A DNA stretch of 64,000 nt from Pseudoduganella violaceinigra DSM 15887 (GCF_000425385.1 NZ_KE384361.1:2811-66810), one strand, 5' to 3'; positions 45,240 to 55,105 are shown, numbered from the stretch's first letter. Notes: generated by a model not told the origin, from the letters alone. Numbers and translations are program-made.

Positions 45240-46589
45240 ATGGCCCGCGCCGCCCAGCTTCCCGGCAGCTCGTATGAGAAAGAGCTGAGCGCCTACCACC
45301 TCGTGTCGAGCCGTGCCTGTGCCGTCACGGTGCTGGTGCTGGTGCTGCTGGGGATGGTGCTCGACTTCGCCATCTACCCGGAGCAGATGCTGCGCTTTGC
45401 CATCGCGCGCGTGCTGACCGCCGCTGCCATCCTGGCCGCGCTGGCCCTGCTGTACACGCGGCTCGGGCGCCGCTACGTGCACCTGATTACGTTTACCTGG
45501 CTGACCTTCCCGCAGCTGATGATCGCCTGGATGATCAACGTCACCCAGGGCACGGATTCGCTGTTTTATGCCGGCATCATCCTCACCATATTCGCGGTGG
45601 GGACGCTGTTCCCGGTGGGCTATTTGTATACGCTGGGCTTCGGCCTGTTCACCATGGTGGCCTACTACCTGGCCTGTGCCCTGCGGGCCGAGGGCGTGGG
45701 CGACGCCGGCCAGTTCCTGTTCCACCTCACCATCATCGCCTTCTCGGTGGCCGGGAGCACGGTCTACACTTATTACAACGAGCGTGGGCGGCGCCAACTG
45801 CACGCCTTGAAAGAGGAAGTGGCGCGCAAGAACCTGGAGCTGGAAGCGAACAACCGCAGCCTGGCTGAAATCAAGGGCCAGATGCTGCAACAGGAAAAGA
45901 TGGCGGCGCTGGGCACCTTGGCTGCCGGCCTGCTGCACGAGGTCAACAATCCAGTCAACTTCTGCATGATGGCGATCGATATCGCGCTGGAAGAGCCGGG
46001 CGCCAAGAGCAGCGATGTGCTGCACGAATGCCTGACCGACGCCAAGTCCGGCATGCAGCGGGTGCAGTACATCGTCTCGGACCTGAAGACCTTCGCCTAC
46101 CGCAAGTCGGGTGCCGACCACGAAAGCGCGCAGTTCCTGCTGGAGCGCGCGCTGGAGTCGGCAGTGCGCCTGGTGGGCCATGAGATCAAGGGCGTGCAGG
46201 TGAACCGCCACCTCGACGCCGACACCCTGGTGCGCGGCGACGAGGCGGCCATCATCGGCGTGCTGATCAACCTGTTCAGCAATGCCGCCCTGGCCATGCG
46301 CAAGGGCGGCACGCGGGCGCCGGCCATCGACGTCCATGCCGAGGCGCGCGGCGAGCGCCTGCATGTCACGGTGCGCGACAACGGTCCCGGCATCGCGCCG
46401 GAAAACCTGGGGCGCGTGTTCGAACCGTTCTTCACCACGCGCGAGGTGGGGCAGGGCCTGGGCCTCGGCCTGTCGATCTGCTACAGCGTGATCCAGCGCC
46501 ACGGCGGCCTGCTGGCCGCCGACAGCGCGCCGGGCGAGTGGACCGCCTTCAGTTTCGATCTGCCGCGCGTGGCCGGAGGCGAAGCATGA
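45240..46589 (+). CDS. Six-transmembrane sensor histidine kinase, PhcS-like
   Basis: The ATG at 45240 gives 449 residues. Six transmembrane helices fill about residues 25-185, with no large periplasmic domain, which suits a lipophilic signal. A coiled-coil linker (about 190-225) leads to HisKA with the H-box HEVNNPVNF and HATPase with DNGPGIAP and GLGLSI. In the phc operon this position is PhcS, the sensor of the methyl ester. It overlaps the next gene by four bases (ATGA). Confidence 0.85.
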   Translation: MARAAQLPGSSYEKELSAYHLVSSRACAVTVLVLVLLGMVLDFAIYPEQMLRFAIARVLTAAAILAALALLYTRLGRRYVHLITFTWLTFPQLMIAWMINVTQGTDSLFYAGIILTIFAVGTLFPVGYLYTLGFGLFTMVAYYLACALRAEGVGDAGQFLFHLTIIAFSVAGSTVYTYYNERGRRQLHALKEEVARKNLELEANNRSLAEIKGQMLQQEKMAALGTLAAGLLHEVNNPVNFCMMAIDIALEEPGAKSSDVLHECLTDAKSGMQRVQYIVSDLKTFAYRKSGADHESAQFLLERALESAVRLVGHEIKGVQVNRHLDADTLVRGDEAAIIGVLINLFSNAALAMRKGGTRAPAIDVHAEARGERLHVTVRDNGPGIAPENLGRVFEPFFTTREVGQGLGLGLSICYSVIQRHGGLLAADSAPGEWTAFSFDLPRVAGGEA

Positions 46590-47713
46590 CAGGACGCAGC
46601 CCGCAGGCGACCGTGCTGTACGTGGACGACGAAGAGCTGGCGCGCAAGTACTTCGCGCGCGCCCTGGAGGGCGAATTCACGGTGCTGACCGCGGCCGGCG
46701 TGGACGAGGCGCTGCAGCTGCTGGCCCAGCCCGACAGCGCGGTCGAGGTGCTGGTGACGGACTACCGCATGCCGGGCCGGGTGGGCGGCGAGCTGCTGCG
46801 CCAGGTCGAATGCGACTACCCGCACCTGGTGCGCATCCTGGTGACGGCTTACGCCGACAAGGAAGTGCTGCTGGAAACCATCAACGGCGGCGACATCTTC
46901 CGCATCCTGGAGAAACCGCTCGACGCGCACACCGTGCGCAGCGTGCTGCGCCTGGCCAGCGCCAGCGCGCGCGAACGGGCGCTGCGCCAGCAAAGCCTCC
47001 TGGCCATCGAGGAGACCGTGGCCTTTCTGGCGCATGAACTGAACACGCCCCTGGCCACCATTTCCAATTTCGCGCGCAGCATTCAGCGCCGCGTGAACGC
47101 CAGCAGCGCCGACAACGCCGAGCCGGGCCTGCCGCTCAAAGCCGATATCGGCAACGCCGCCGCGCATATGCACGACAATGCGCGCTACTGCCTGTCGGTG
47201 CTGGCCACCTTTGTCGAATCGGTCCGGCGCGCCGGGCCGGCGCCGGCGCCGCGTCCGGCCAGCGGGAGCGCGCAGCAGATGGTGGCGGCCCTGCTGGGCG
47301 TGTTCCCGCTGGCGCCGGGCCAGCGCGGCATCATCGCAGTCGACGTGCGGGAAGACTTCACGGTGCGCGCCGCACCCAACTGCGTGGCGCTGGTGCTGTC
47401 GTCGCTGCTGAACAACGCGCTGCGCGCGCTGCAGGACCGGCCCCAGCCCAGGGTGAAGATCAGCGTCGGTGTGGCCGGCCATCCCTATATCATCATGGAA
47501 GACAACGGTCCCGGCATCGCGCCGGCGCTGCTCAACCGCTTGCTGCTGGATCCCATTTCCATGCACGGCGCCGACGGCGGCAGCGGCTGGGGCCTGATCT
47601 TCTGCAACCGCGTGATGCAATCGTTCGGCGGCCACCTGCGGGTGCAGTCCGAGCCCGGTTGCGGCACCACCGTCACCATGAATTTCCCGCAGTTAGAAAA
47701 GGAACGAGCATGA
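46586..47713 (+). CDS. Response regulator with histidine-kinase-like output, PhcR-like
   Basis: The 375-residue protein has an N-terminal receiver (LYVDDEE, phospho-acceptor in VTDYRMPG, Lys in LEKPLD) and a C-terminal kinase-like part with HELNTPLATI and an HATPase domain (MEDNGPGIAP, GSGWGLIFCNRV). This receiver-plus-kinase layout is the unusual one of PhcR. It is coupled by ATGA overlaps to both neighbours. Whether the histidine is phosphorylated is unknown. Confidence 0.82.
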   Translation: MTGRSPQATVLYVDDEELARKYFARALEGEFTVLTAAGVDEALQLLAQPDSAVEVLVTDYRMPGRVGGELLRQVECDYPHLVRILVTAYADKEVLLETINGGDIFRILEKPLDAHTVRSVLRLASASARERALRQQSLLAIEETVAFLAHELNTPLATISNFARSIQRRVNASSADNAEPGLPLKADIGNAAAHMHDNARYCLSVLATFVESVRRAGPAPAPRPASGSAQQMVAALLGVFPLAPGQRGIIAVDVREDFTVRAAPNCVALVLSSLLNNALRALQDRPQPRVKISVGVAGHPYIIMEDNGPGIAPALLNRLLLDPISMHGADGGSGWGLIFCNRVMQSFGGHLRVQSEPGCGTTVTMNFPQLEKERA

Positions 47714-48699
47714 CAGAACAAGCGAGCCGGCCAGCGCCGGCGATCCTCTACGTCGACGACGAGGCCACCGCGCTCAAATATTTCCAGCGCGCCTTGGGTT
47801 CGCTGGCGCCCGTGTATGTGGCCGAGTCGGTGGAGCAGGGCAAACGCATGCTCGACGAGCATGCCGAGGAAATCGCCGTGCTGGTCTCGGACCAGCGCAT
47901 GCCCGGCGCCTACGGCAATGAGCTGCTGTTTTACGCGTGGGACCGCTATCCGCACATCGTGCGCATCCTGACCACCGCGTATTCCGAGCTGGAACACACG
48001 GTCGACGCCGTCAACCAGGGCCAGATCCACCGCTATATCGCCAAGCCCTGGGACATCGCCGCCCTGCGCATGGAATTGAAGCAGGCGCTGGCCCTGGCCA
48101 GGCTGCAGAAGGAACACGCCCAGCTGCTGCGCGAAAAGCTGCTGGTGCGCCAGAAACAGGCCGTGGCCAGCCGTATCGGCGCCCTGTACACGCTGGCGGC
48201 CAGCCTGGACGAGAGCGGCGCCGCTGTGCCGGTGGAGAGCTACCTGGCCGGCGCCCTGAGCGCGGGCATGACGGCGCCCGAGCCAGACTGGCTGCTGCTG
48301 GACCACTCGGATCTGATCAGCTCGGAAGCCTTCCGCAGCGCCGCCTTCGGTCGGGCCGTGCGCGCGCAGTTGCAGCAGCTGGAACAGCGCCACGGCGACG
48401 GCACGCCGGCCCAGGCGCTGGAGTGGCTGGCCGAGGTCTTCGGCCCCGCCTTCCGCGCGGTCGACGCTGGCCATGCCGTATTGCTGCCGGACGCACGCCT
48501 GGCCGAATTCCTGGAAACGCCGACCGGCATCGCGGTGTCGGAGCAGCACGCGTTCTGGCTGGCGTGCCTGATGTGGCTGGGCCGGCGCGGCGCCACCTTG
48601 CAACTGGTGGGCACGGCGCAAGGGGTGGAATGCCGCCTGGCGCCGGCCGAGGCAACGCTCACACCGGCCCAGCTGGCGGCCTGGGTCGAGCAGTTCTGA
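47710..48699 (+). CDS. Response regulator, PhcQ-like
   Basis: The 329-residue protein has a receiver (ILYVDDEA, SDQRMPGAYG, TTAYSE, IAKPWD) followed by a coiled-coil linker and a C-terminal region of about 190 residues without a recognised DNA-binding or enzymatic domain (WLLLDHSDLI, EWLAEVFGPAF). Position and length agree with PhcQ, reported as a main contributor to regulation of quorum-sensing genes in Ralstonia. It is the last gene of the four-gene operon. Confidence 0.8.
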   Translation: MTEQASRPAPAILYVDDEATALKYFQRALGSLAPVYVAESVEQGKRMLDEHAEEIAVLVSDQRMPGAYGNELLFYAWDRYPHIVRILTTAYSELEHTVDAVNQGQIHRYIAKPWDIAALRMELKQALALARLQKEHAQLLREKLLVRQKQAVASRIGALYTLAASLDESGAAVPVESYLAGALSAGMTAPEPDWLLLDHSDLISSEAFRSAAFGRAVRAQLQQLEQRHGDGTPAQALEWLAEVFGPAFRAVDAGHAVLLPDARLAEFLETPTGIAVSEQHAFWLACLMWLGRRGATLQLVGTAQGVECRLAPAEATLTPAQLAAWVEQF

Positions 48700-48768
48700 G
48701 GCGCTGGCGTGCGCTGGCCCCGGCCAGGCTTGATTAGCATGGCAGCGACGCCAGACAAGGAGGCCATC

Positions 48769-48978
48769 ATGCCACGAGGAGCCAGCCCGAAGCGCGAGCG
48801 CGAATACCAGGAGCTCAAGCAGGAATTCCAGCAGGAGCACCGCTACCCGGGGCGCGAGGAGGAAGTCGCGGCCCGCATTGTCAACAAGCAGCGCCGCGAG
48901 CAGGGCGAGAGCCCGGCGCAAAAACCGCAAAAACCGCCTAAGGCGCAGAAGGCGCGCGGACCACGTAAAGTGCATTAG
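48769..48978 (+). CDS. Small basic protein, 'plasmid stabilization protein'-like
   Basis: AAGGAGG five bases before the ATG at 48769 fixes the start; 69 residues. The sequence (MPRGASPKREREYQELKQEF, then GREEEVAARIVNKQRRE and a Lys/Pro-rich tail) matches a widespread family of small, highly charged proteins often labelled plasmid stabilization. No real evidence of a plasmid role exists here. It may be a nucleic-acid-binding or stress protein. Confidence 0.8.
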   Translation: MPRGASPKREREYQELKQEFQQEHRYPGREEEVAARIVNKQRREQGESPAQKPQKPPKAQKARGPRKVH

Positions 48979-49061
48979 GCAAGTCAGTTTAGGCAAGACT
49001 TTCTGGCAACTTTGCAAGGAAGAGTCGGTTATACTCGGTGCATCGGATAACCGGAGCAGCC

Positions 49062-52000
49062 ATGCCTGAGCAAGTCTTGCCTGCGCGTTCCCCGCTGCGC
49101 CAGCGCTTCGGCCTGGGCGTCCTGCTGGCCGCCACCTTGGCGGTCGGAATGCTGGGCTTGACGGCCGTGCTGGTGCCCTTGCTGGGCTGGCGCATGGGCG
49201 AGGGCTTGCAGGCCGGCGCCGGCCAGGCGCTGGCGCAGCGCGCCGGCGACATGGCCGAGCAGCTGGACGCCGCCATGTTCGAACGTTTTCGTGAAATCCA
49301 GCTGCTGGCGCGCCGTCCGGAACTGGCGGGCGGCGCGGCCCAGCGCCGCCGCCTGCTGGAGGAGCTGCAGCGCAGCTACCCCCTGTATGCGTGGATCGGC
49401 CTGACCGACCACCACGGCAAGGTGCTCAGCGCCACCGGCGGCCTGGGCGAGGGCGCGGACATGGCGCGCCAGCCGTGGCAGGCCGAGACGGCGCAGGGCG
49501 TGTATGTGCACGACTCCCATGCCGACCCGGAGCTGGCGCGCCTATTGCCGGCCCATGGCGGCCGCGCGCTGCGCGTAGTGGACCTGGCTTTTCCTTATTT
49601 CGACAGCGCCGGCCGGCCGGCCGGGGTGCTGGCTGCCCGCCTGAACTGGAACTGGGTGCGCCCCCTGCTGGCCGACAACGCGCTGTTGCTGTCGCGCGCC
49701 GGCAAGGTGCTGGCCGGCCCGGACGAGTTGCTGGAGCGCAGCGTGGCGAATACCGTCCTGGCGCCGGCGCGCCAGCAGGCGCCAGGCCAGGGTGTGGAAG
49801 ACGGCGCCGACGGGCGGCGCTATCTGGTCGGCTATGCGCGCACCCGCGGCTATGACGGGTATCCGGGCCTGGGCTGGACCGTCGTGCTGCGCCAGGACGC
49901 CGCCGCGTTGCTGGCGCCGGTGCGCCGGCTGCAGGCGGCGGTGGCGCTGGGCGGGCTGGTCCTGGCCGTACTGTTCGCGGGGCTGGGCTGGCTGGCGGCG
50001 CGCCGCCTGGCGCGGCCGGTGCTGGGGGCGGCGCAGGCGTTGCGGGCGGTGGAGCAAGGCGCGGCGCGCGACATGCCGCCGCTGCCGGGCGCTTTCGGCG
50101 AACTGGAAAGCCTGCGCCTGGCCTGCAACGCCGTGCTGGGACAGTTGTACGGCCAATTGCGCCAGCTGGGGCGCGACAAGGCGGCGCTGGAAGAGCGCTT
50201 GCTCGAGGGCGGCGCCGATCTGGCGCAGACCCAGTCCGCGCTGCGCGCCAGCGAAGTGCGGCGGCAAGCCATGCTCGACGCGGCCCAGCAAGCCTACCTG
50301 GGCGTGACAGCCGAGGGCCGCATCATCGATTGGAATGGCCGGGCCGCCGAAGTCTTCGGCTGGCAGCGCAGCGACGCCCTGGGCAAGCCATTCGACCAAC
50401 TGCTGCAGGCCGGACCGGACTTGCTGGCCAGCCTGGCCGACGGCAGTGTCGGCCAGCCGGTGGCGCTGACCGGCTGGCGCCGCGACGGCGCCCGCTTCGA
50501 CGCGGAACTCACCCTGGCGCAGCACGGCGCCGACGGCGCGCCCGGCTATGCCGTGTTTGTCACCGATGTCACGCAGAGCCGGCGCAGCGAGGAAGACGCG
50601 GCGGCGCAGTTGTCGGCCCTGGCCAGCGCCCAGCTGGAACTGGCCGACAAGGAGCGCTTCCTGCGCATGGTGGCCGACCACAACCCGGCGGCCATCGGCT
50701 ATGTCGACCAGGACCAGGTGTTCCGCTTCGCCAACCGCGGCTACCAGAGCCTGCTCGGCATCGATCCGGCCGGCATGATCGGGCGCACGATGCGCGAGGT
50801 GCTGGGCGAGGCGCTGTACGACCAGAGTGAAGGGCAAGTGGTGGCCGCCTTGCGCGGCGAGCACGTGCACTTCGAGACCGATGCCGAGCGGGCCGGCTGG
50901 CAGCGCCATTTCATGACCGACTACATCCCCGACACGGATGTGCAGGGCGCCGTGTGCGGCTTCCATATCGTGGTGCTCGACATCACGGCGCGCAAGAAAG
51001 CCGAGCTGCAGCAGCAGGAAGCGAGCCGCGCCAAGAGCGCCTTCCTGGCCAATATGAGCCACGAGATCCGCACCCCGATGAATGCCGTGCTGGGCATCAG
51101 TCAACTGCTCGAGCGCACCCCGCTGGGGCCGGAGCAGCAGGATTATGTGCGTCTGATCCGGGCCTCCGGCAGCGCGCTGCTGGCCCTGGTCAACGACATC
51201 CTCGACCTGTCCAAGATCGAAGCGGGCAAACTGGCCGTGGTGGCCGCGCCGTTCCAGACGGAAGAGCTGGCCGAGGCGGTGGCGGCGGCCATGCAGTCGG
51301 CCAGCGTGGGCAAGCGCCTGGACCTCTTGCTGACGCTCGATGCGGGCTTGCCGCACAGCCTGGTGGGCGACCTGCAGCGCCTGCGCCAGGTGGCCCTGAA
51401 CCTGGTCGGCAATGCCATCAAATTCACCGCCGAAGGCGAGGTGCGGGTGCACATCGGCACCAGCGCGCCGGGCAGCGCCATGGAAATCCTGCAGCTGACG
51501 GTGCGCGACAGCGGCATTGGCATGAGCGGCGAGCAATTGGGGCGCCTGTTCAACCCGTTCGAGCAGGCCGACAGTTCCACGGCGCGCCGCTTCGGCGGTA
51601 CCGGCCTGGGGCTGTCGATCTCGCAGCAGCTGGTGCAGCTGATGGGCGGCACCATCACCGTCAGCAGCGAGGCCGGCAGCGGCAGTGAATTCGTGGTGTC
51701 GGTGCCGCTGCAGCTGGCGCGCCGCCAGCGCGCCGAGGAAGGCGCAGGCGCGCCGCTGGCGGGCTTGCGCGTGCTGCTGGTGGACGACCATGTGCCGACC
51801 CTGCACTATCTGCAGGCGCAGTTGCAGCGCTGGGGCTGCGAAGTCGAGGCCCACGCGGCCGCCCCGGCCGCCGTGGCCGGTCATTGGGACGTGGCCCTGG
51901 TCGATTCGGTCTTGCTCGATACGCAAGGGGCGGCGCCGTATGCGGGCCTGATCCTGGTGGCCCTGAACCGCAGCCTGGACCGCCCGCCGGGCGCCGGCGA

Positions 52001-53144
52001 AGCGGCGGCGCTGGCCAAGCCGGTGTTGCCCTCGGCGCTGCGGCCCCTGCTGCAGGGACTGCGCCAGCAGCGCGCCGTGCAGTCGGCGCCCGAGGCGGCC
52101 CTGGCCGGGCCCGGGGCGGCGCTGCGCGGGGCCCGCATCCTGCTGGTGGAAGACAACCCGACCAACCAGGTGGTGGCGCGCGGCGTGCTGGAGCCGAGCG
52201 GCGCCATGATCACGGTGGCCGAGAATGGACGGCAGGCGGTGGAATTGCTGCGTGCGGACGGCGACGCCTTTGACCTGATATTGATGGACGTGCAGATGCC
52301 AGTCATGGACGGTTTCGAAGCGACGCGCACCCTGCGCCAGCAACTGGGCGTGCGCCTGCCGATCCTGGCCATGAGTGCGGGTGTGCTGGAAACGGAGCAG
52401 GCGCGCTGCCAGGAATGCGGCATGGACGGCTTCATCGCCAAGCCGATCGACTACACGCAAATGCTGGCCACCATCGGCGCCCACCTGGCGGGGGCGCCGG
52501 CGCCCGAACCGCTCCGCGTGCCGGCGCCGGCGCCGGCAGGCACGCCCGAAGCGGACCAGCAGCCCGGCGTCTTCGCCATCCGCAAGCTGATGTCGGTCAT
52601 CGGCGATACGCCGCAGCGCCAGAACATCGTGGCCCTGGTGGGGCGCGTGGTGCGCCAGTCGCAAGCCGAATTCGATGCCGCCCGGGCGCTGTGGCAGGAC
52701 GGCAACGCGGCCGGCGCGGCGGCGGCCCTGCATGCGCTGCGCGGCGGCGTCGGCAGCCTGGGGGCGAGCCGCTTCGCCGAAGCCACCCTGGCGGCGGAAC
52801 ATGCCTTGCGCGGCGGCGATGCGGCGGCGGCCGCCCTGCAGTTCGCCCAGGCCCAGCAAGCCCTGTCGGCCACGCTGGCGGCCGCGGCGCACTGGCTGCA
52901 GCAGGAGCAGCCAGTGCCGGACGCCGCGGTGCAGCAGGACTTGCAGGCGGCCATGCATACCCTGGCCGGCATGCTGCAGCGGCAGGACCTGGACGCGCTG
53001 GTGCAGTTCCGCCAGCTGCGTCCGCAACTGGCGAGCCGGCATGGCGATGCCGCCGCCGCCCAAATGGAAACCGCGATCGAGGCGCTGGACTTCGGTAGCG
53101 CGCTGGACGTCCTGAGCGAGGAAGCATGGAAAGCACCATCCTGA
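49062..53144 (+). CDS. Hybrid sensor histidine kinase (Cache-PAS-PAS-HK-REC-REC-Hpt)
   Basis: The ATG at 49062 has GGAG six bases upstream; 1360 residues. Order: TM1 (about 20-42), extracellular Cache-like domain (about 45-280), TM2 (about 285-310), two PAS domains (about 405-510 and 530-645), HisKA with His667 (SHEIRTPMN), HATPase (GTGLGLSI), a short degenerate receiver (about 900-1000), an intact receiver (Asp1076, LMDVQMPVMDG) and Hpt with His1224 (HALRGG). It overlaps the REC-GGDEF gene by 19 bp, its probable output. The domain plan mirrors the kinase at 15870-19289, but with a different sensor. Confidence 0.92.
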   Translation: MPEQVLPARSPLRQRFGLGVLLAATLAVGMLGLTAVLVPLLGWRMGEGLQAGAGQALAQRAGDMAEQLDAAMFERFREIQLLARRPELAGGAAQRRRLLEELQRSYPLYAWIGLTDHHGKVLSATGGLGEGADMARQPWQAETAQGVYVHDSHADPELARLLPAHGGRALRVVDLAFPYFDSAGRPAGVLAARLNWNWVRPLLADNALLLSRAGKVLAGPDELLERSVANTVLAPARQQAPGQGVEDGADGRRYLVGYARTRGYDGYPGLGWTVVLRQDAAALLAPVRRLQAAVALGGLVLAVLFAGLGWLAARRLARPVLGAAQALRAVEQGAARDMPPLPGAFGELESLRLACNAVLGQLYGQLRQLGRDKAALEERLLEGGADLAQTQSALRASEVRRQAMLDAAQQAYLGVTAEGRIIDWNGRAAEVFGWQRSDALGKPFDQLLQAGPDLLASLADGSVGQPVALTGWRRDGARFDAELTLAQHGADGAPGYAVFVTDVTQSRRSEEDAAAQLSALASAQLELADKERFLRMVADHNPAAIGYVDQDQVFRFANRGYQSLLGIDPAGMIGRTMREVLGEALYDQSEGQVVAALRGEHVHFETDAERAGWQRHFMTDYIPDTDVQGAVCGFHIVVLDITARKKAELQQQEASRAKSAFLANMSHEIRTPMNAVLGISQLLERTPLGPEQQDYVRLIRASGSALLALVNDILDLSKIEAGKLAVVAAPFQTEELAEAVAAAMQSASVGKRLDLLLTLDAGLPHSLVGDLQRLRQVALNLVGNAIKFTAEGEVRVHIGTSAPGSAMEILQLTVRDSGIGMSGEQLGRLFNPFEQADSSTARRFGGTGLGLSISQQLVQLMGGTITVSSEAGSGSEFVVSVPLQLARRQRAEEGAGAPLAGLRVLLVDDHVPTLHYLQAQLQRWGCEVEAHAAAPAAVAGHWDVALVDSVLLDTQGAAPYAGLILVALNRSLDRPPGAGEAAALAKPVLPSALRPLLQGLRQQRAVQSAPEAALAGPGAALRGARILLVEDNPTNQVVARGVLEPSGAMITVAENGRQAVELLRADGDAFDLILMDVQMPVMDGFEATRTLRQQLGVRLPILAMSAGVLETEQARCQECGMDGFIAKPIDYTQMLATIGAHLAGAPAPEPLRVPAPAPAGTPEADQQPGVFAIRKLMSVIGDTPQRQNIVALVGRVVRQSQAEFDAARALWQDGNAAGAAAALHALRGGVGSLGASRFAEATLAAEHALRGGDAAAAALQFAQAQQALSATLAAAAHWLQQEQPVPDAAVQQDLQAAMHTLAGMLQRQDLDALVQFRQLRPQLASRHGDAAAAQMETAIEALDFGSALDVLSEEAWKAPS

Positions 53145-54049
53145 TCATCGATGACAATCCGGACACCATCCGGCTGCTCAGCGCCATGCTGCGCGAGCAG
53201 GCGCGCGTGCTGTTCGCCACCAACGGCATGGCCGGCCTGGAGATTGCGCGCGCCCAGCGCCCGCAACTGATCCTGCTGGACCTGCAGATGAAGAGCATGG
53301 ACGGCTTTGCCGTGTGCGAACGCATCATGGCCGACCCCGACCTGCGCCACTGCCCGGTCATTTTCGTCACCGCCGCCACCGGCATCGACAATGAAATCGC
53401 CTGCCTGGACGCGGGCGCGGTCGACTTCATCACCAAGCCGCTCAGCGGCCCGGTGGTGCAGGCGCGCGTGCGCACCCATTTGCGCCTGCAGGCGGCGCTG
53501 GCTAGCCTCGATACGCTGGCGCACAAGGATGGCCTGACCGGCCTGCACAACCGGCGCTTCTTCGACGAACAGTTCGCGGTCGAGGTGGCGCGCCACCGGC
53601 GCCAGGGCGCGGCGCTGGGCGTGGCCCTGGTCGACGTCGACCATTTCAAGCTGTACAACGACCACTACGGCCACCAGCTGGGCGATGAATGCCTGCGCTC
53701 GGTGGCGCAGGCGCTGGCGGCGTGCACCCGGCGGCCGGGCGAGCTGGTGGCGCGCTATGGCGGCGAAGAATTCGTGGTGCTGCTGCCCAATAGCTGCGGC
53801 GACGACGTGCTGCGCTACGGCGACTGGGTGTGCGAGCACGTCGCGGCGCTCAAGCTGGCGCACGCGGCCTCACCGGTGGCGCCCCAGGTGACCATCAGCA
53901 TCGGCCTGTGCTCGCTGGCGCCCGGTACCGACGATCTGCCGGCGCTGCTGCTGGAAATTGCCGACAAGGCACTGTACGAAGCCAAGCGCGCCGGGCGCAA
54001 CCGGGCCATGCTGGGCGCGCCGGCCAGCGCTACGCGCCTGGCAAGCTGA
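53126..54049 (+). CDS. Response regulator with GGDEF output (diguanylate cyclase)
   Basis: The 307-residue protein has a receiver (LIIDDNPDT, LLDLQMKSMDG, TKPLSG) and a GGDEF domain with the canonical GGEEF. The inhibitory-site position reads RPGE instead of RxxD, so product inhibition may be absent. The start lies inside the hybrid kinase gene (19 bp overlap). Its 3' end overlaps the convergent PAS-GGDEF gene by 20 bp. Confidence 0.93.
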   Translation: MESTILIIDDNPDTIRLLSAMLREQARVLFATNGMAGLEIARAQRPQLILLDLQMKSMDGFAVCERIMADPDLRHCPVIFVTAATGIDNEIACLDAGAVDFITKPLSGPVVQARVRTHLRLQAALASLDTLAHKDGLTGLHNRRFFDEQFAVEVARHRRQGAALGVALVDVDHFKLYNDHYGHQLGDECLRSVAQALAACTRRPGELVARYGGEEFVVLLPNSCGDDVLRYGDWVCEHVAALKLAHAASPVAPQVTISIGLCSLAPGTDDLPALLLEIADKALYEAKRAGRNRAMLGAPASATRLAS

Positions 54050-55022
54050 TACGGTTGCGGCCCATGTGCTTGGCGCGGTACAGGGCCGCGTCGGCCGTGG
54101 CCACCAGTTGCGCCGGCATGTGCTCGTGCGAGGCGATGGCGGTGGCGGCGCCGATGCTAACCGTGACAAAGTGCTGGGCGGCGCCGCTATTGGGCAGGCG
54201 CAGCGCTTCGACCCGGCAGCGGATGCGCTCGGCCACGATGGCAGCCCCGTTCAGCGACTGGTTGGGCAGGATGACGGCGAATTCCTCGCCGCCGTAGCGC
54301 GCCACCAGGTCGTTGGCGCGCATTTCGCTGGCCACGGCGCCGGCAATGCGCTTCAGGCAATCGTCGCCGCCCACATGGCCATAGGCGTCGTTGTACTGCT
54401 TGAAGTTGTCGACGTCCACCATGAGCAGGGACAGGGGCTGGGCCTGGCGCAGGGCGCGCTGCCATTCGGCCAGCAGGGTATGGTCGAAGCAGCGCCGGTT
54501 GGCCAGGCCCGTCAGGCCGTCGCGCGTGGCCAGCTGTTCCAGGGCGATCTGGGCCTGCTTTTCCTCGGTCAGATCGCGCAGCGTCTCCACCACCGCCACC
54601 AGCTTGCCGTCGCTGTCGTGGATCGGGCTGGCGTCCGCGGCCAAATAGCGCCGGCCGCTGGTGCGCGGCATCTCGCACCAGTTTTCCGCGCACAGGTTGT
54701 CGCGCGTGCCGGCCGGGCCGCGCGCCTGGCCGTCGTACAGGTCGAGGATTTCGCCGGTGCGTCCGGTTAGCACCAGGTCGGCCAGGGTAGGGCGCTGTTG
54801 GGCATAGAAGGCGCACCAGTGGCCGCTGGTGCCCAGCAGCTCGACGGCCGGGACCCCGGTCAGGCGCTCGCAGGCCCGGTTCCAGATGATGACGCGGCCC
54901 TGGGCGTCGAGCACGAAGGTGGGAATGACCAGCAGCTCCATCAGCTTGAGCGCAAAGCCTTGCGGCTGGCCGGGGGACGGTGCGTCCTCCATCAGGTGGG
55001 GGACTTTCAGGAGACTATTCAT
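54030..55022 (-). CDS. PAS-GGDEF diguanylate cyclase
   Basis: The ATG at 55022 gives 330 residues with no transmembrane segment. A PAS domain (about residues 28-150) with LVIPTFVLDAQGRVIIWNRA precedes a GGDEF domain with canonical GGEEF and an intact RAND inhibitory site. It is a cytosolic sensor cyclase, divergent from queE across about 140 bp. Confidence 0.92.
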   Translation of the reverse strand: MNSLLKVPHLMEDAPSPGQPQGFALKLMELLVIPTFVLDAQGRVIIWNRACERLTGVPAVELLGTSGHWCAFYAQQRPTLADLVLTGRTGEILDLYDGQARGPAGTRDNLCAENWCEMPRTSGRRYLAADASPIHDSDGKLVAVVETLRDLTEEKQAQIALEQLATRDGLTGLANRRCFDHTLLAEWQRALRQAQPLSLLMVDVDNFKQYNDAYGHVGGDDCLKRIAGAVASEMRANDLVARYGGEEFAVILPNQSLNGAAIVAERIRCRVEALRLPNSGAAQHFVTVSIGAATAIASHEHMPAQLVATADAALYRAKHMGRNRISLPGA

Positions 55023-55105
55023 TTGGCGGCGGCCCTTATTGTTCACTGCGTCTGGAATTCGATTGTGCCGCCGCTGCCAGCGGTAAATGTTGACGAAGCG
55101 CAAAG

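Noticed and set aside
49542-53063. Long open frame on the minus strand opposite the Cache-PAS hybrid kinase
   Set aside because: Antisense shadow with Gln/Arg/His-rich sequence and no domain; the plus-strand kinase is fully supported.
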